Position numbers and translations under genes: made by a program. The notes below the pieces were generated by a model. That model made no database searches, was not told the origin of the DNA, and was given only the letters and a program-made list of their open reading frames with translations. DNA of 64,000 nt from Phoronis australis (taxonomy: Eukaryota > Phoronida > Phoronidae): assembly GCA_002633005.1 (NCBI GenBank), contig NMRA01000076.1, positions 145,284 to 209,283 of the forward strand. Reading direction: 5' to 3'. Positions 1 through 11,000 of this stretch are shown in pieces (the stretch's first letter is position 1; each line of letters opens with the position of its first letter).

Positions 1-1388
1 CACAGGGCGAATCACTGCTAGTTCCCGGAATTACACGCAATGGGGTACGTTCGGAGGCAAGGGTGACAGTAGATGAAGTGCCTCCAGTCACTGTATACAG
101 AGGCCACAGCTCGCTAGACTTCTCGCTTCAAAAACGCGCTTCTCGGGGTTGGCGACGGGGCACTGATGGGAATCAACAGCGACGGTATGGTACCCTTCTT
201 CAGGCGTTGTTTCGAAGGGACCTTCATCAATTCAGCGTACATATTTCTGTCGTAATCCGATGGCAGAAAATGCTTGCCACCCTCGGTAACCCTCCACTGC
301 TTTGTACGTTGCGTGGACGGGTAGCGCTGCGTTCTTCACATGAACGAGCTAGCCAAGTACGGCGTAGTGTGTCATCCTTCGGAAAGCGACGCAAGGTACC
401 CAAAGCGCGGTGAGACAATAATGAGTACATCTCGGCACGCAGAACAGCGTGGCATGTTGACTGACTTGTAAACAAAAGCAAACGACGACCGAACTTATCA
501 CAACCGAGGTTGAACAATGACTGACTCGACAGCTCTCACAGTCAGACTATAATGAAAAGAAATTGGCGTGAAACTCTTGCCTCCCTAAACGTCACTTCCG
601 GAGTAGAGGACGAGAAATTAATCAAATTACGAAAAGCTGTAATTAAGTGTAAAATGTGTCTGGGATAATCAACTAACCTTATTTTTGCTAAAAGTGACAT
701 GAAAAAGGTTGCCTTCGCCTTTAAGTTTGTAACATAAGTATAGTTGGCTGATCCGTTTTGTTATTTTTGTGCTGTTTTGTTATGTCTTTGGTGGTTTGAT
801 GACTGCGTTTCGCATTAGAGTCATATGGAAACGTTGTTTGCTCTCATATGTTTCATATTGCCAATATAAGGTTTGACTGTTTGCAGTGTTTATTTTTTCA
901 TCTTTGATTGGTAAAATATTCATAGTTATTAGTATGGTACCAATAGCTGGTACGCCGATTCTGATCGATGTCTGAAAGGTACGAGTTAGAACTTGAAACC
1001 GGTCACGTGAATGGTTATTGACTTTTCTACAACCGTGTTTTGCAGCTAATGCATTATATTTGTTTTTCTAAATCACATGTTTGGCTGTACGTGTGTAGCA
1101 ACAACGGGCTATGGGATAGCTCCTGACTCCGAGGCTAGTTCAGCCTGACGTACAGAGGGGTGGTACGAAGAAACCAGTAACTTTCCCCTAAGTGGAGAAA
1201 ACAGCAACGGCAATATATTTAGGTCTTTAATTGCAATTGTTTAAAGGCTTGTTTCTTCGTTGTATATCCAGGGCTAATCCACAGTGTAATTTGGCCCGAT
1301 GATCGACCCTGGGGTGGGCTTCGTGAAAACGTGGCTGACCTCGCGGCGAATTTGCTGGCCTCATGACTGACATCTTGATCGGCATTTT

Positions 1389-1541
1389 CATGGGCGGCGC
1401 ACCAGTACGGGGCTGGGGGCTATAGCATCCCACGTTTTTAGTACTGCGCCTCCCATGGTGTATGGGGGGTGCCCCACAAGGGGGCTGGGGGACTATACTA
1501 TGAGCCCTGGCCCCACTTTTTACAAAGCTGCGCCGCCCATG
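1389..1541. repeat. GC-rich short element with 13-bp inverted ends
   Basis: The ends are perfect inverted repeats: CATGGGCGGCGCA at 1389-1401 and its reverse complement at 1529-1541. Between them lie two degenerate direct units, each with a run like GGGGCTGGGGG followed by CTATA and a C-rich run. The composition is clearly more GC-rich than the flanks. It could be a small non-autonomous DNA element; no target-site duplication was established. Confidence 0.4.
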
Positions 1542-3121
1542 ATTTTGAATGCGCTTCAAAATTTAGCATACGTGGCTCCCAGGAAGAAAAACGGGTTTGT
1601 GACAATCCTGAATATCACACTGGAAACATAGATTTTATGACATCCCTATTCTCCCGTCCACTTAATTACTCTACCTAATTCAATATTCAAGCTGTTGGAC
1701 AAGCCGCTTTGGGTGTACTGATTCTCGAAGTCGACTACAAAAGTCAATCGATCTTAGCTGGTTGACCCAGCTCGCTGGACTGGCCGAGTGAGTGAAGTGC
1801 TGCCAGTGATCGAGATCAATCACCAACAAAAGGCTTAAGTTGACAGACAGGCCGACAGATTGACAAAAACAAATCGATGACAGTATTTTCCCCCTCGGCA
1901 TGGAGTTTCAAACGAGCCTTGCCACGTGCTGCCGAAATCCAAGATTAGACCATGTGCTTTTTCTCAGATCGGTGCTTTAAATTCCGTTGTAGCCGGGTCT
2001 GTCAAGGTAAGCCAGGAAACTCCCTGTTCACTTGGTGTATTAATGAATTGAGACGGGATACTCTTTTGCCATGGATCGAGTTAGAACGTACCGTAGCTCA
2101 GTGGTCACCTTCAGTTCATAGGTCAGAGAAATAGGCCTACTGTAGGACTAATCCACGTGACTATTTGAATCCATTTATCAAAACTGTTGGACAATATTAG
2201 TTTACTACCGACCCATAGTTTTACGCAAGGGTGCTTTTGCGGTGAAAGACGTTAATGGGGTTTATTTGACCCTGAGATAGGACAACGTGTCGATCATTTA
2301 TTCACGTCTCATTGCTTCCATTGTGTCATGGGATGCAGAATTCTTGTTTGTTGTTGAAATCCGGCTTCAGCTAGCGACGTCCAGTAAAGCATCCGCTACC
2401 GCTACAGTCTCTACTGCCTGTGATACTCTAGGGGGGAAACGTTGCCCTACCACCTGCACCTGTCGCTTTAGCCTTTCGCTATGAAATAGGCCTGCGCTCC
2501 GTAGACTTGAGAACCTCACGAAAACGCAAATTCGCGCAAGACTTCGCGACGTGTCGTCCTGTATAGCAAATCAAGTACTCGCACTTGCTTCCCTCGTGAG
2601 ATTCTTGAGTCTACGCTTAATCAAATTAGCCAAATCCATTCGGAATTTATACTGGCTCGAAATTGTTATTTTTAATTTTGTATCTGATCGTGGTCTTGGT
2701 GGTTACACACTGCTAGTCCGTGTATGGCCTCGTAACCGATATCTGTACGCCAGACAATGGCTATCTATCTATCTACATATATTTACATCACTGGTTGTCT
2801 CCTGTGCATTTTGATTTGACGTGTCAGCACCGTATCTGCACTAACAAGTCCTGCAGGTTTTGTCTTCAATGTCACGATGTTTTTTTAGCCTAAATACATC
2901 ATTGTTTTGTTTTGTTTTTCTTGAACCGTTCGTCGAAGTTAACCTGAAGCTGGAAAATAAGGGTCAAAAGGGTATTATGAAAAATTTATTCACAATAATA
3001 GGGTTGGCCCTGAGTGTGTCTGTAAACTGAACTCTTTTGTTGCATGGTTGATATCTGCTCAAATTTTTTAAAACCTTTCCAGTGTTTCCCACCTCCTTCG
3101 TCAATGCTTGAATGCATGTTG

Positions 3122-3391
3122 NNNNNNNNNNNNNNNNNNNNNNNNNNNNNNNNNNNNNNNNNNNNNNNNNNNNNNNNNNNNNNNNNNNNNNNNNNNNNNN
3201 NNNNNNNNNNNNNNNNNNNNNNNNNNNNNNNNNNNNNNNNNNNNNNNNNNNNNNNNNNNNNNNNNNNNNNNNNNNNNNNNNNNNNNNNNNNNNNNNNNNN
3301 NNNNNNNNNNNNNNNNNNNNNNNNNNNNNNNNNNNNNNNNNNNNNNNNNNNNNNNNNNNNNNNNNNNNNNNNNNNNNNNNNNNNNNNNNNN
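3122..3391. other. Assembly gap (270 N) followed by poly-C
   Basis: The run of N is followed directly by about fifteen C. The open frames across it are artefacts of the N run. The homopolymer probably caused the assembly break. Confidence 0.95.
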
Positions 3392-4510
3392 CCCCCCCCC
3401 CCCCCCTTGGCTGCCGCAAGCAAAATGAAACGGCAACAGCGTGAAGCGTGAGGAAATATTGAGTTCAGTAACTAGGACCAGTAGCGGATGAGGGGGCTCA
3501 GACCCCAGATAGCGGCGAAATCGTGTTCCCTCTTTTTTTTTTAGTCTACCTATAGATTGTTTGAACAGAATATCCACATCCACGGCCTCCGCAACTTTCG
3601 GGCCGCCCTGTGCATATACAATCGCGCTTTGCCCAATTCCTCGACATGTGCCCCCCCGTTATGGTATCCTAGATCCGCCACTGTAGCAATACATAAAATG
3701 CTACCCATCTTTAAGGCATGGGTAATGTTTTCAGCTGAGGTATTAGGTTTACTTAACACCTTATAACATGTACACAGAGAAGGATTTGTACACGAGTTTT
3801 CACTTGAATACGTAGCTCTGATTTCAGAGATATCCGGGCAAACTAATAAAAAGTGATATTCATTTTGGGCACAATTCTGCTAACAAAGCGAACAAATTAT
3901 GTTCTTATATCCAGTATCAAAATGACGATCTGTTTCCTCCGCTGGTCTGTGATTTGTACAAACAATCGTGGAAAATTATAAACTTTTTCATAGTTTAGTG
4001 TTCAAATGGTCTTATTCTTATAATGATTTAAATTAGCATGCGTAGGCAGCATTGCGCGGGGGCTGGTTCGAATTTCTAGAACGGCGGACCTTTGATACTT
4101 TGAAATGTCGACACTGTAGAGTTTTTGGTAAGGCCCTTGACGCAGCTAATTAGGGGGAACGGAAATCTGCATACACAACGATGACTCTCAGCTCTGTGTT
4201 CCCGAGATGAGACGGAATTCGTAATACCATAAATGAGGATGCCGTGACGGTTGCTCGCTAATGACGGTACTCAAATTCCAATATAATATGGTCCAGAAAG
4301 AGAACGTTTGCGCGTTACCCCCCTCCCCCCGCCCCTACACAAACTTTCAAATCAGGGGTGCTTAAATGAGTGATTACTCCTCATTACATACTCGAACGGA
4401 AATATTTCAGTAGTTGAAGAATGTCTTTTTTATCTGGTTGCATTTTGCGTGTTACTTATAAGTTGCTTATATATGGCTGGAAATGGGAAAATAAAGCCCT
4501 TTATTCCGGG

Positions 4511-4558
4511 GGTTCACTACTTCGAAGGTTCACTACTACGAAGGTTCACTACTCCCAA
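4511..4558 (+). repeat. 16-bp minisatellite, three units
   Basis: Three consecutive near-identical 16-bp units of the form GGTTCACTACTNCGAA; the last unit is degenerate at its end. Confidence 0.7.
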
Positions 4559-5976
4559 AATATCTAAAATTTCGGAATCAGGTGTAATTTTTATACTTTT
4601 TCGTGCAAAAAATAAATGATACTTCGGTTATTAGATGCACTGAGTGTTGTACCTATACCCACAACAATGCATTTTTAAAAGAATATGAAGTAGGAATATT
4701 GATGAATTATCAACCTCCGATACATTCAACAAATCCATGTCACAGCTTGACTGATAAAGTCTGGCCGCAACGGCTGACCTCACCCGCCGGAACCACGCTC
4801 CTGATCGGGTCGAAAGTAAATGTAGTTAGTAGGCTACCCTGTCAAGAGTCGCATCCAGTCTTTTTAAATTTAAAACCGCTGTTGGTCGCTGCAGCCTTGA
4901 CCTAATGTTGTCCCTGCTTGAGAATGAGCCGTTAGTTACATTCGAGAATCACGATTGGCAGTGATTGGAACTGAGCTCATTTGTAAACAATAACAAATTT
5001 TTGACCATCAATTCTGCTTTCTTGGTTGAAATTTAAAATTAAAACACCTAATTCGTTCGTCCTAAGCATAACCTCGTTTTAGAGTTAACTGGACAGAGTA
5101 AGCATAATTATCATGTTTCTTCAGGGGCCTCGTTCATCCGAGGGGAAAGGTGCCTATGCTTTCTGAGAGGGGAATTTTTTCACCGAGTGAGGGGGAAAAT
5201 CTACCTTCCGAACACCATCAAGAGCCCCCCCGCCGTATTGCAAGTTCTAATAGGCTCTGTCTCAAGTAGCATTTTGTGCTCTTTCAAATTGTCACCTGTG
5301 TGGTTAGGTGATTTGAACTTCGAAGAGAAATTTTCAATCACAAGGGATTTTTTTACGCCTCGTGAGGGAATTTCGCGTGATTTTTCAATATTTTTGAGAG
5401 GGGGAATAAGGCCGATATTCGGCCCCAAAATCGAGGGATTGAGGGCCCTGTCCTTTTTGAAGAGAAAAATGCATCATGTTTCAACCCGTAGTCATGAAAA
5501 CAGCTTGGCTGACCGAAGATTCTCCGATTGTTGCTGCTCGGCAACCGAGATGCGACAAAATATGATCTAACTTTTCGAAAACATTTATAAATTTTACGCC
5601 GACATATTTTCCTTCGTTGCGGCGCATTGCAACGACCCAGCGCTTCCGAATCTCAACGTATTTTTTCTAGCCGTTCGAGCAACGAACGCGAAATACAGTG
5701 CTGATAAGCCGATAGAGCTATCGTAGCAAGCCTCGTTTGTAAACGCGCCTCCTGTCGGCGTGAATTAGGTCTATGGTGGAGCCACCACGCGCGTTCAATG
5801 CCCATGAATAACGTATCGTCTGCACAATCCTATCATCTACGCAAACACCATTCGGACGAAGTTGGCCGGGAACGGGCCGATGATTAAGTGAAGTGCTTGA
5901 AGCAAAGTCAGAATCATTACTAGTTAGTAGTAACAGTAGCTAGAACAATTTTATAGCGTTCATCTGTATCCTATCT

Positions 5977-6237
5977 TTAACGGATAGGCTGGGGCTGGAC
6001 CTTTTCCGCGGGGCCTGTTAGAATAGGAATAAGCATCGGAATGTCAGTTTCGGAAACCAAGATCTTAACACGTTTTGAGAGAATATTTCCAAACTGCTCT
6101 TGACACAAGACTCCGTCGTTCGGCTTTATATCAGAGGAACCGTACATTGACACTAAGTTCACCGTGGATATAATTTGCCCAGTTATATGTCTTACAATTT
6201 CGTTCATAGAATATAATGTCGTAAGCGGCCCTTCCAT
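5977..6237 (-). CDS. Unrecognised 86-aa open frame (doubtful)
   Basis: An ATG-initiated open frame of 86 codons on the minus strand. It starts MEGPLTTLYSMNEI, has mixed hydrophobic and polar composition without low complexity, and ends in a P-Q-P-Q-P-I-R tail. I recognise no domain, and no splice-linked neighbouring exon is evident. It may be a remnant of a mobile element ORF or chance, and is included only because its composition looks more protein-like than the surrounding frames. Confidence 0.15.
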   Translation of the reverse strand: MEGPLTTLYSMNEIVRHITGQIISTVNLVSMYGSSDIKPNDGVLCQEQFGNILSKRVKILVSETDIPMLIPILTGPAEKVQPQPIR

Positions 6238-6478
6238 AACGTTCGTGTTACATATTTAAAATTTTAAACCAATGTGTAATGTAACAAGTAAAGTACACAT
6301 AGGGTATCTGCCACATTCACCCAAATCAGCAGTGATGTACCAAGCGCTACCATAGATTAAGAGTTTTTGATATATGACAATACCAAGACCCAGAGTCGTT
6401 TTACAGAATTTTACATAAATCGTTTCTAGATTGTTCTCCCGAGGTCAATATGACTTGATACGCTTGACGAGTCAGTCT

Positions 6479-7395
6479 ATATCAATCAATCAATCAATCA
6501 ATAATCATTTATTTTAATGACCTGTAGAAATTGCCACCCAGCCGCAACTTGGGATTATAAGTCACCAATTCCAAAGAGAACGTACAAAGAATAGGCAACC
6601 CATACATGTACAATGTATACAATGACAAAAAGAAAATCAAATCAACATTCTCTATTATTATTAATTAAAAAGTAAATACAAACACTTTGCCTGAGAAGTG
6701 TATTATAAATAAAATTGATAACTAATTTACTCACAGCGGTGCGAGTCATCAAGAAAACGAACTGATTCTGAATTCCTAGAGCACCAAATGAGGGGCAGAC
6801 CAACATGAGCTCTGAACGAGCAAAGGAAATGTATTTCATCCTCTACGCATGAGGCAGTATGAAAGTCACACAAAACGTTCCTGAACCGGAGTAAAAAATA
6901 CCAAAACGACCAGTTTCCACTGTCGTCGGCAAAACTCAGTCTCTAAATTAAGAAAAAAGTGATTTCTTTTATCTAGAAATGGTCATTTTTAAATAAACTT
7001 CTATTTGATAAATAGTTTTAAATAATGTATAAGTTCTAAGCTTGGGTTTGCGCAAGATTTCCGCCCTCCATTCAGACTCGGAAAAATTCATCAGTTTCGT
7101 GTTGGCATTTTTCAGATCACAAGCTGACCTTTGATAAAATGCTTCAACGTGATCAACCTCAGTAAAAATTTGAAAAACAATTTTTGACCAATTGTCCTTA
7201 CTGTACGTGAGGTCCCAGTAAAATACTTGCTTTGTGAGACGATTATCAGACATGCAAATAAGTCTATTACAGAGCTGTAATATACACAATTTCCTGCGAA
7301 CTATACTAGGTATCCACCCCTTATCTCCACACATCCCGGCGGTTGGAGTAAATTTGTGAACCCTAAGAAAGCATCAAATGGTCCGATTTTGGATT
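6479..7395 (-). mobile_element. 3' end of a LINE retrotransposon, decayed
   Basis: Read on the minus strand, the region carries the C-terminal part of a non-LTR retrotransposon ORF2 protein. From about 7390 down there is a VHKFTPTAGMCGDKGW-like segment. It is followed by a long open stretch (7334-6969) with NRLTKQVFYWD and the conserved KPKLRTYTLFK block. A Cys/His segment (CVEDEIHFLC-like, near 6840) lies in another frame, and then the final hydrophobic tail (6839-6642). Reading-frame shifts between these parts show it is a pseudogene. The element ends in a short AT-rich 3' UTR and a (TGAT)n tail at 6480-6503, a typical LINE terminus. No endonuclease or RT catalytic core is present, so the copy is strongly 5'-truncated. 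The assignment rests on recognition of the C-terminal motifs; I do not name the clade. Confidence 0.75.
6480..6510. repeat. (ATCA)n microsatellite at LINE 3' terminus
   Basis: About five to six ATCA units plus an imperfect one. On the minus strand this is the TGAT-repeat tail immediately after the LINE 3' UTR, so it is probably part of that insertion. Confidence 0.8.
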
Positions 7396-7635
7396 GAATC
7401 ACACTGAGTTTTATTACACGGCCACTGATTTTTCGTCTGTTATTGGATTAGCTTATTCTTGCCTGCTTTGATGAACCGACTTCGTCAACTTGCTTCGTGA
7501 TCAGAGTTTGCCGTTCTATAGCACCCGATTAGTCAGACCGCGAATAGCGACATCTGACGTTCTCCGTCGGATGGCATAAATACAAAGAGATATTCCACAC
7601 TAAGTTGATCGATGTTACTCTTCATAGGAAGTTGT

Positions 7636-7746
7636 CAATAATAGTCACTATTAGGGGTCCCACATACTGAGAACCAGGTTTTCCCACTGAATAACGGGCT
7701 TCAAACCGGTTCCCAAATTCTGGGACCTCTGCAAATGACTATTGCC
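7636..7746. mobile_element. MITE-like inverted-repeat element, copy A
   Basis: An imperfect hairpin of about 110 bp bounded by AATAGTCA and TGACTATT. It contains GGGTCCCA..GAGAACCAGG on the left and the complementary TTCCCAAATTCTGGGACC on the right. It matches copies at 26338-26457 and 27611-27745 in its ends and internal GAGAACCAG motif. No coding capacity. It lies just upstream of the copper transporter. Confidence 0.6.
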
Positions 7747-7958
7747 TTTAAGCTAATCAGAGGACAGGAACGTCAGTTGTGTAATAATATGGGCTATTTC
7801 CTAAACGCAGCGTGACTATGAATATGCTAATTTTTACTGCTAATTGTTTTTCTGCATCGTCCTTTACTTCAATGCAAATGACTTCGATGCTGTGCACATA
7901 TTTTCCGCTTAAGTTTGATGCTGCTAAGGTCGTGTATAGCTTTCCACTTTCGTTGCAG

Positions 7959-8025
7959 ATGGAGTTTTCGTTTGACGCAGTGTCTCATTACTTGTTCAAA
8001 GAATGGACAACCGGCACGCTCACGG
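7959..8025 (+). CDS. SLC31A2: SLC31 coding exon 1 (short ectodomain)
   Basis: Encodes residues 1-22 plus one base of codon 23. It contains the conserved M-x-F..LF..W pattern that precedes TM1 in CTR proteins. It ends CTCACGG before donor GTAGGG, phase 1. The alternative is that translation begins in frame at 7812, adding 49 residues with MTMNM and MQMTSM motifs like a CTR1 Met-rich ectodomain. Confidence 0.85.
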
Positions 8026-11000
8026 GTAGGGAAACTATACGCCATGCACGCTTGGTTCAGCGACCCCAAAAGGTCAACCTGCTCAGATACCCATGCCAAA
8101 TTTTGGTATTGGCGATTTACTACAAATTTCAAATGTAGTTTTTTTCTTCATCGGTTTCATCTCTGCGCATTCAAAGTGCTGTGTGGTCCCCTGTTCCCGT
8201 GACCACCGAATTTGTTTAATACTCAATTTGAATATTGACCCATCGGGTTCCGACAGGCTTTGAGTAAATTTTAAAATTTCACACATTGTTATTGGTTGAT
8301 TTTTGAGTTGTAAGTTTCCCCGAAGGAGTCTGTTTTCGACTTCGAAGTGCGTTTTCTGTGTTCAGATTCTTATTACCCAAAGCATCGGTCTGCGTTTGCG
8401 TGGCATAATTGGCACGGAAACTTTTCTGGGGTCCACGAGGAATCGAACCCGAAACTCTGGCGTTGTATACAAACGGCTGGCTGAACTTTTAAATCCCATA
8501 AAGTTTAAGTGAGATATCGCTGTTTTACTAGCGTAATCTACGTAGGTTTTACGCGAGTATCTCCGCTGTCAGGGGCCCTAGGTCAGATTCTATTCAAACT
8601 TAGACTCGGGTATAATTTCTGACCACGAAGCGTGTTAACTTTGGCAATTTTCGGGTCAAACTCGAGTACAGAGTTGACTTCTACCCCTGACCTCATCAAC
8701 TGCTCCTTTGTCATTGGCAGGTTTGATTCTCTGCTGTGCTCTGGGAGGGATACTGGCGTTTTTATTGGAAGGACTGAAGGCACTTATAGCCCACCTGGAC
8801 GTGCCCAAGAAACAAAGGTGAGGAAACAGCAATTGATATTAAAGAGAACGTTTCTTTTTTTTGATGGCATGCTCGAAAAGTTGGTATATTTTTATTGTAA
8901 AAGGTATTTACGGCAATTCTTCACTTATTTTGGACACCATATTGCCAAGAAATGAAATTCTATCTTGTCAAAATTTCTCCACAAAAAAGCTTATGAAAAT
9001 ATGTCTATTACTAGCATGGTTTGTACTACGGGATGTCATAAAATAAAACAACTTTCAGCAGATAATCCATCGTTTGCAGTAAAGTAAACAGCCTTTGAAA
9101 AATGACAAATTTGACAAATATTTTTTTGCGAAATAAGTACGTAGTTTGAACTCTTCTAGTTTCTTTTTATAAAATGAAATTTATAAAAAATACCAATCAT
9201 GACGCGGCTGATCCGATTTTCCGCCATGATAGTAGAAACTATGCTCATTGGCTGAGATACCCGCCATCGTTCAGTCCAAACCGGTTACATAACGATTTGG
9301 CTTGAGCAATAACCTTAACAAGTAACAACAGCGATTTTGAATTGTGCGACTGTTACTGCATCGTCTCTCTGTTTGAAGAATAGTTATTTACTTACAGATT
9401 AATTTTATTTTTAGGAACATCTTCTTTTAAATTAAGTAAAATGAACCAAAATGACCCAAAGCGCCGCCAAAAGGAAAAGATTCTTAACACTTTGATGAAA
9501 ACTTGAATGGGTATTGCAATGTTTTCGTACGAATGGCCATTCAGTTGTGATCTTTCTGTATACATGGCTCATGCTGGTTACGTAAGTGTCAATCTTATTG
9601 TTCGAACGCAACGAATGAAAACAACAACCGGGAATTTCCGCCATTTCCAAGCCTGGCAATGGGTATAGAACTCAGCCAGACATAGGATTATCAATCCTAA
9701 ACTGCACAGTGGGTAAAGTGCCCATCGAAGAATGTTGCGACTGAAATGCTTTTCAATTCTGGAATGGCAAGCCTCGGGACTGGATATAAAATACCATCAG
9801 ATGCAGGTTCCTCATTCTTGATTTACAGCTTGAGAACGGTGGACGTTCACGTTGAAGCATGCGGTAACTGAAACACTCTTTATTCACAGTTTGTCACTTA
9901 AAAATTACTCAAGATCACACACAATTTTTTTACAAGTTAACGTTCCCGATAGGCAAAGATGTCCACAATTATCCGCAGTAATTAATTTCATCTCTTTATA
10001 AAGTATGCTGTTTCTGCAAAACTAAGTAGCAGGTCTATTTTGGTATGCAAGATTTCAAACAAATTGTCTTTGAAATTCTGCCCTTTCGAGCCTATACCCG
10101 TTCGTCTCCGTAAAAGCAGCACTCTTCATTAAACGGGCGACAGATTATTTTACTTACTCCATTCACGTAGACACTGCTGTAAAGATAACGGTATTTAGCG
10201 AGTTAGGAATAATTTATTATCACATAAATAAAGCAAAGTAATATAATCTTGAAATTAAATCATGGTGTCATTTTGAATCAAATTATTAGTTGATATGATA
10301 TGTGTGCGACCTTTTCGTATACAAGACTGTTGATTAACTACCCCCGAAGCCATGTCACACTTCTTGCAAATGTCAGGCGCGATCATAAAATAAGATAGTT
10401 TAAAGGCAAATTTTATTATTTGATATCCCACAGTCCTCGAAAACAGCGAATTCAAAGTCACCTCGTCACCGTTTTGGAGACATTTCTTTGTGTAATTGAT
10501 CTCTTTTGTGTCAAATTTCATGCTTCATATCCTTAAGAAGGCTGTAATTGAATTTCTGACAATTTAAAACTTTTTGTATCGTCTTAGCCTTCGATTCTTC
10601 ATTTACGTGTACAGTTTTGTGAACAAAATTCAACTAATTCAAAAATGGTGAAGTTGTCGTTTTGACCCCATTTCTCAAATCCGTTACCCTATACCACTGC
10701 CTAGCCCACATGAATAGTGTCCGACTCAGAAGCCAAGAGAGCACTGAATGCTAAAACTCCATAGGCAAGGTAGCCATATTGGTTTTGATCCAACTGTACA
10801 GAAACAGAAAAGTTGCCTGCTTTACTCTTAGAACTTATTACATAGTATGTTTTTATCGTGAACAATAAACTGGAGCATTACTTGACCTGTTTTAGTGAAA
10901 GTTGACCAAAAGTATTATGATGACCAAAAAACTTCAAACGTGTATATTAAAAGGATACCAAACCGTGTTTTGGCCTATTGACAGATATTGTAAATTACTT

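Larger units (their letters stand above)
1..6475. other. Intergenic region, no recognised gene
   Basis: I translated this stretch by eye in all frames and recognise no protein family. The first 540 bases are richer in CpG than the following AT-rich sequence and could be a promoter or first exon of a gene outside the window, but nothing confirms this. The stretch holds the assembly gap, a 16-bp triplicate repeat and a GC-rich inverted repeat listed separately. Short open frames here look like chance. Confidence 0.5.

Noticed and set aside
63-517. Overlapping open frames on both strands at the window start
   Set aside because: Arginine/serine-rich translations of CpG-rich DNA with no family resemblance and no splice-linked partner.
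2090-2125. tRNA-like A box (GTAGCTCAGTGGT)
   Set aside because: No B box or acceptor stem at the right distance; chance match.
3640-3690. Possible transposon end around CCTAGATCCGCCACTG
   Set aside because: A phrase common in repeats, but no inverted partner or boundary was found here.
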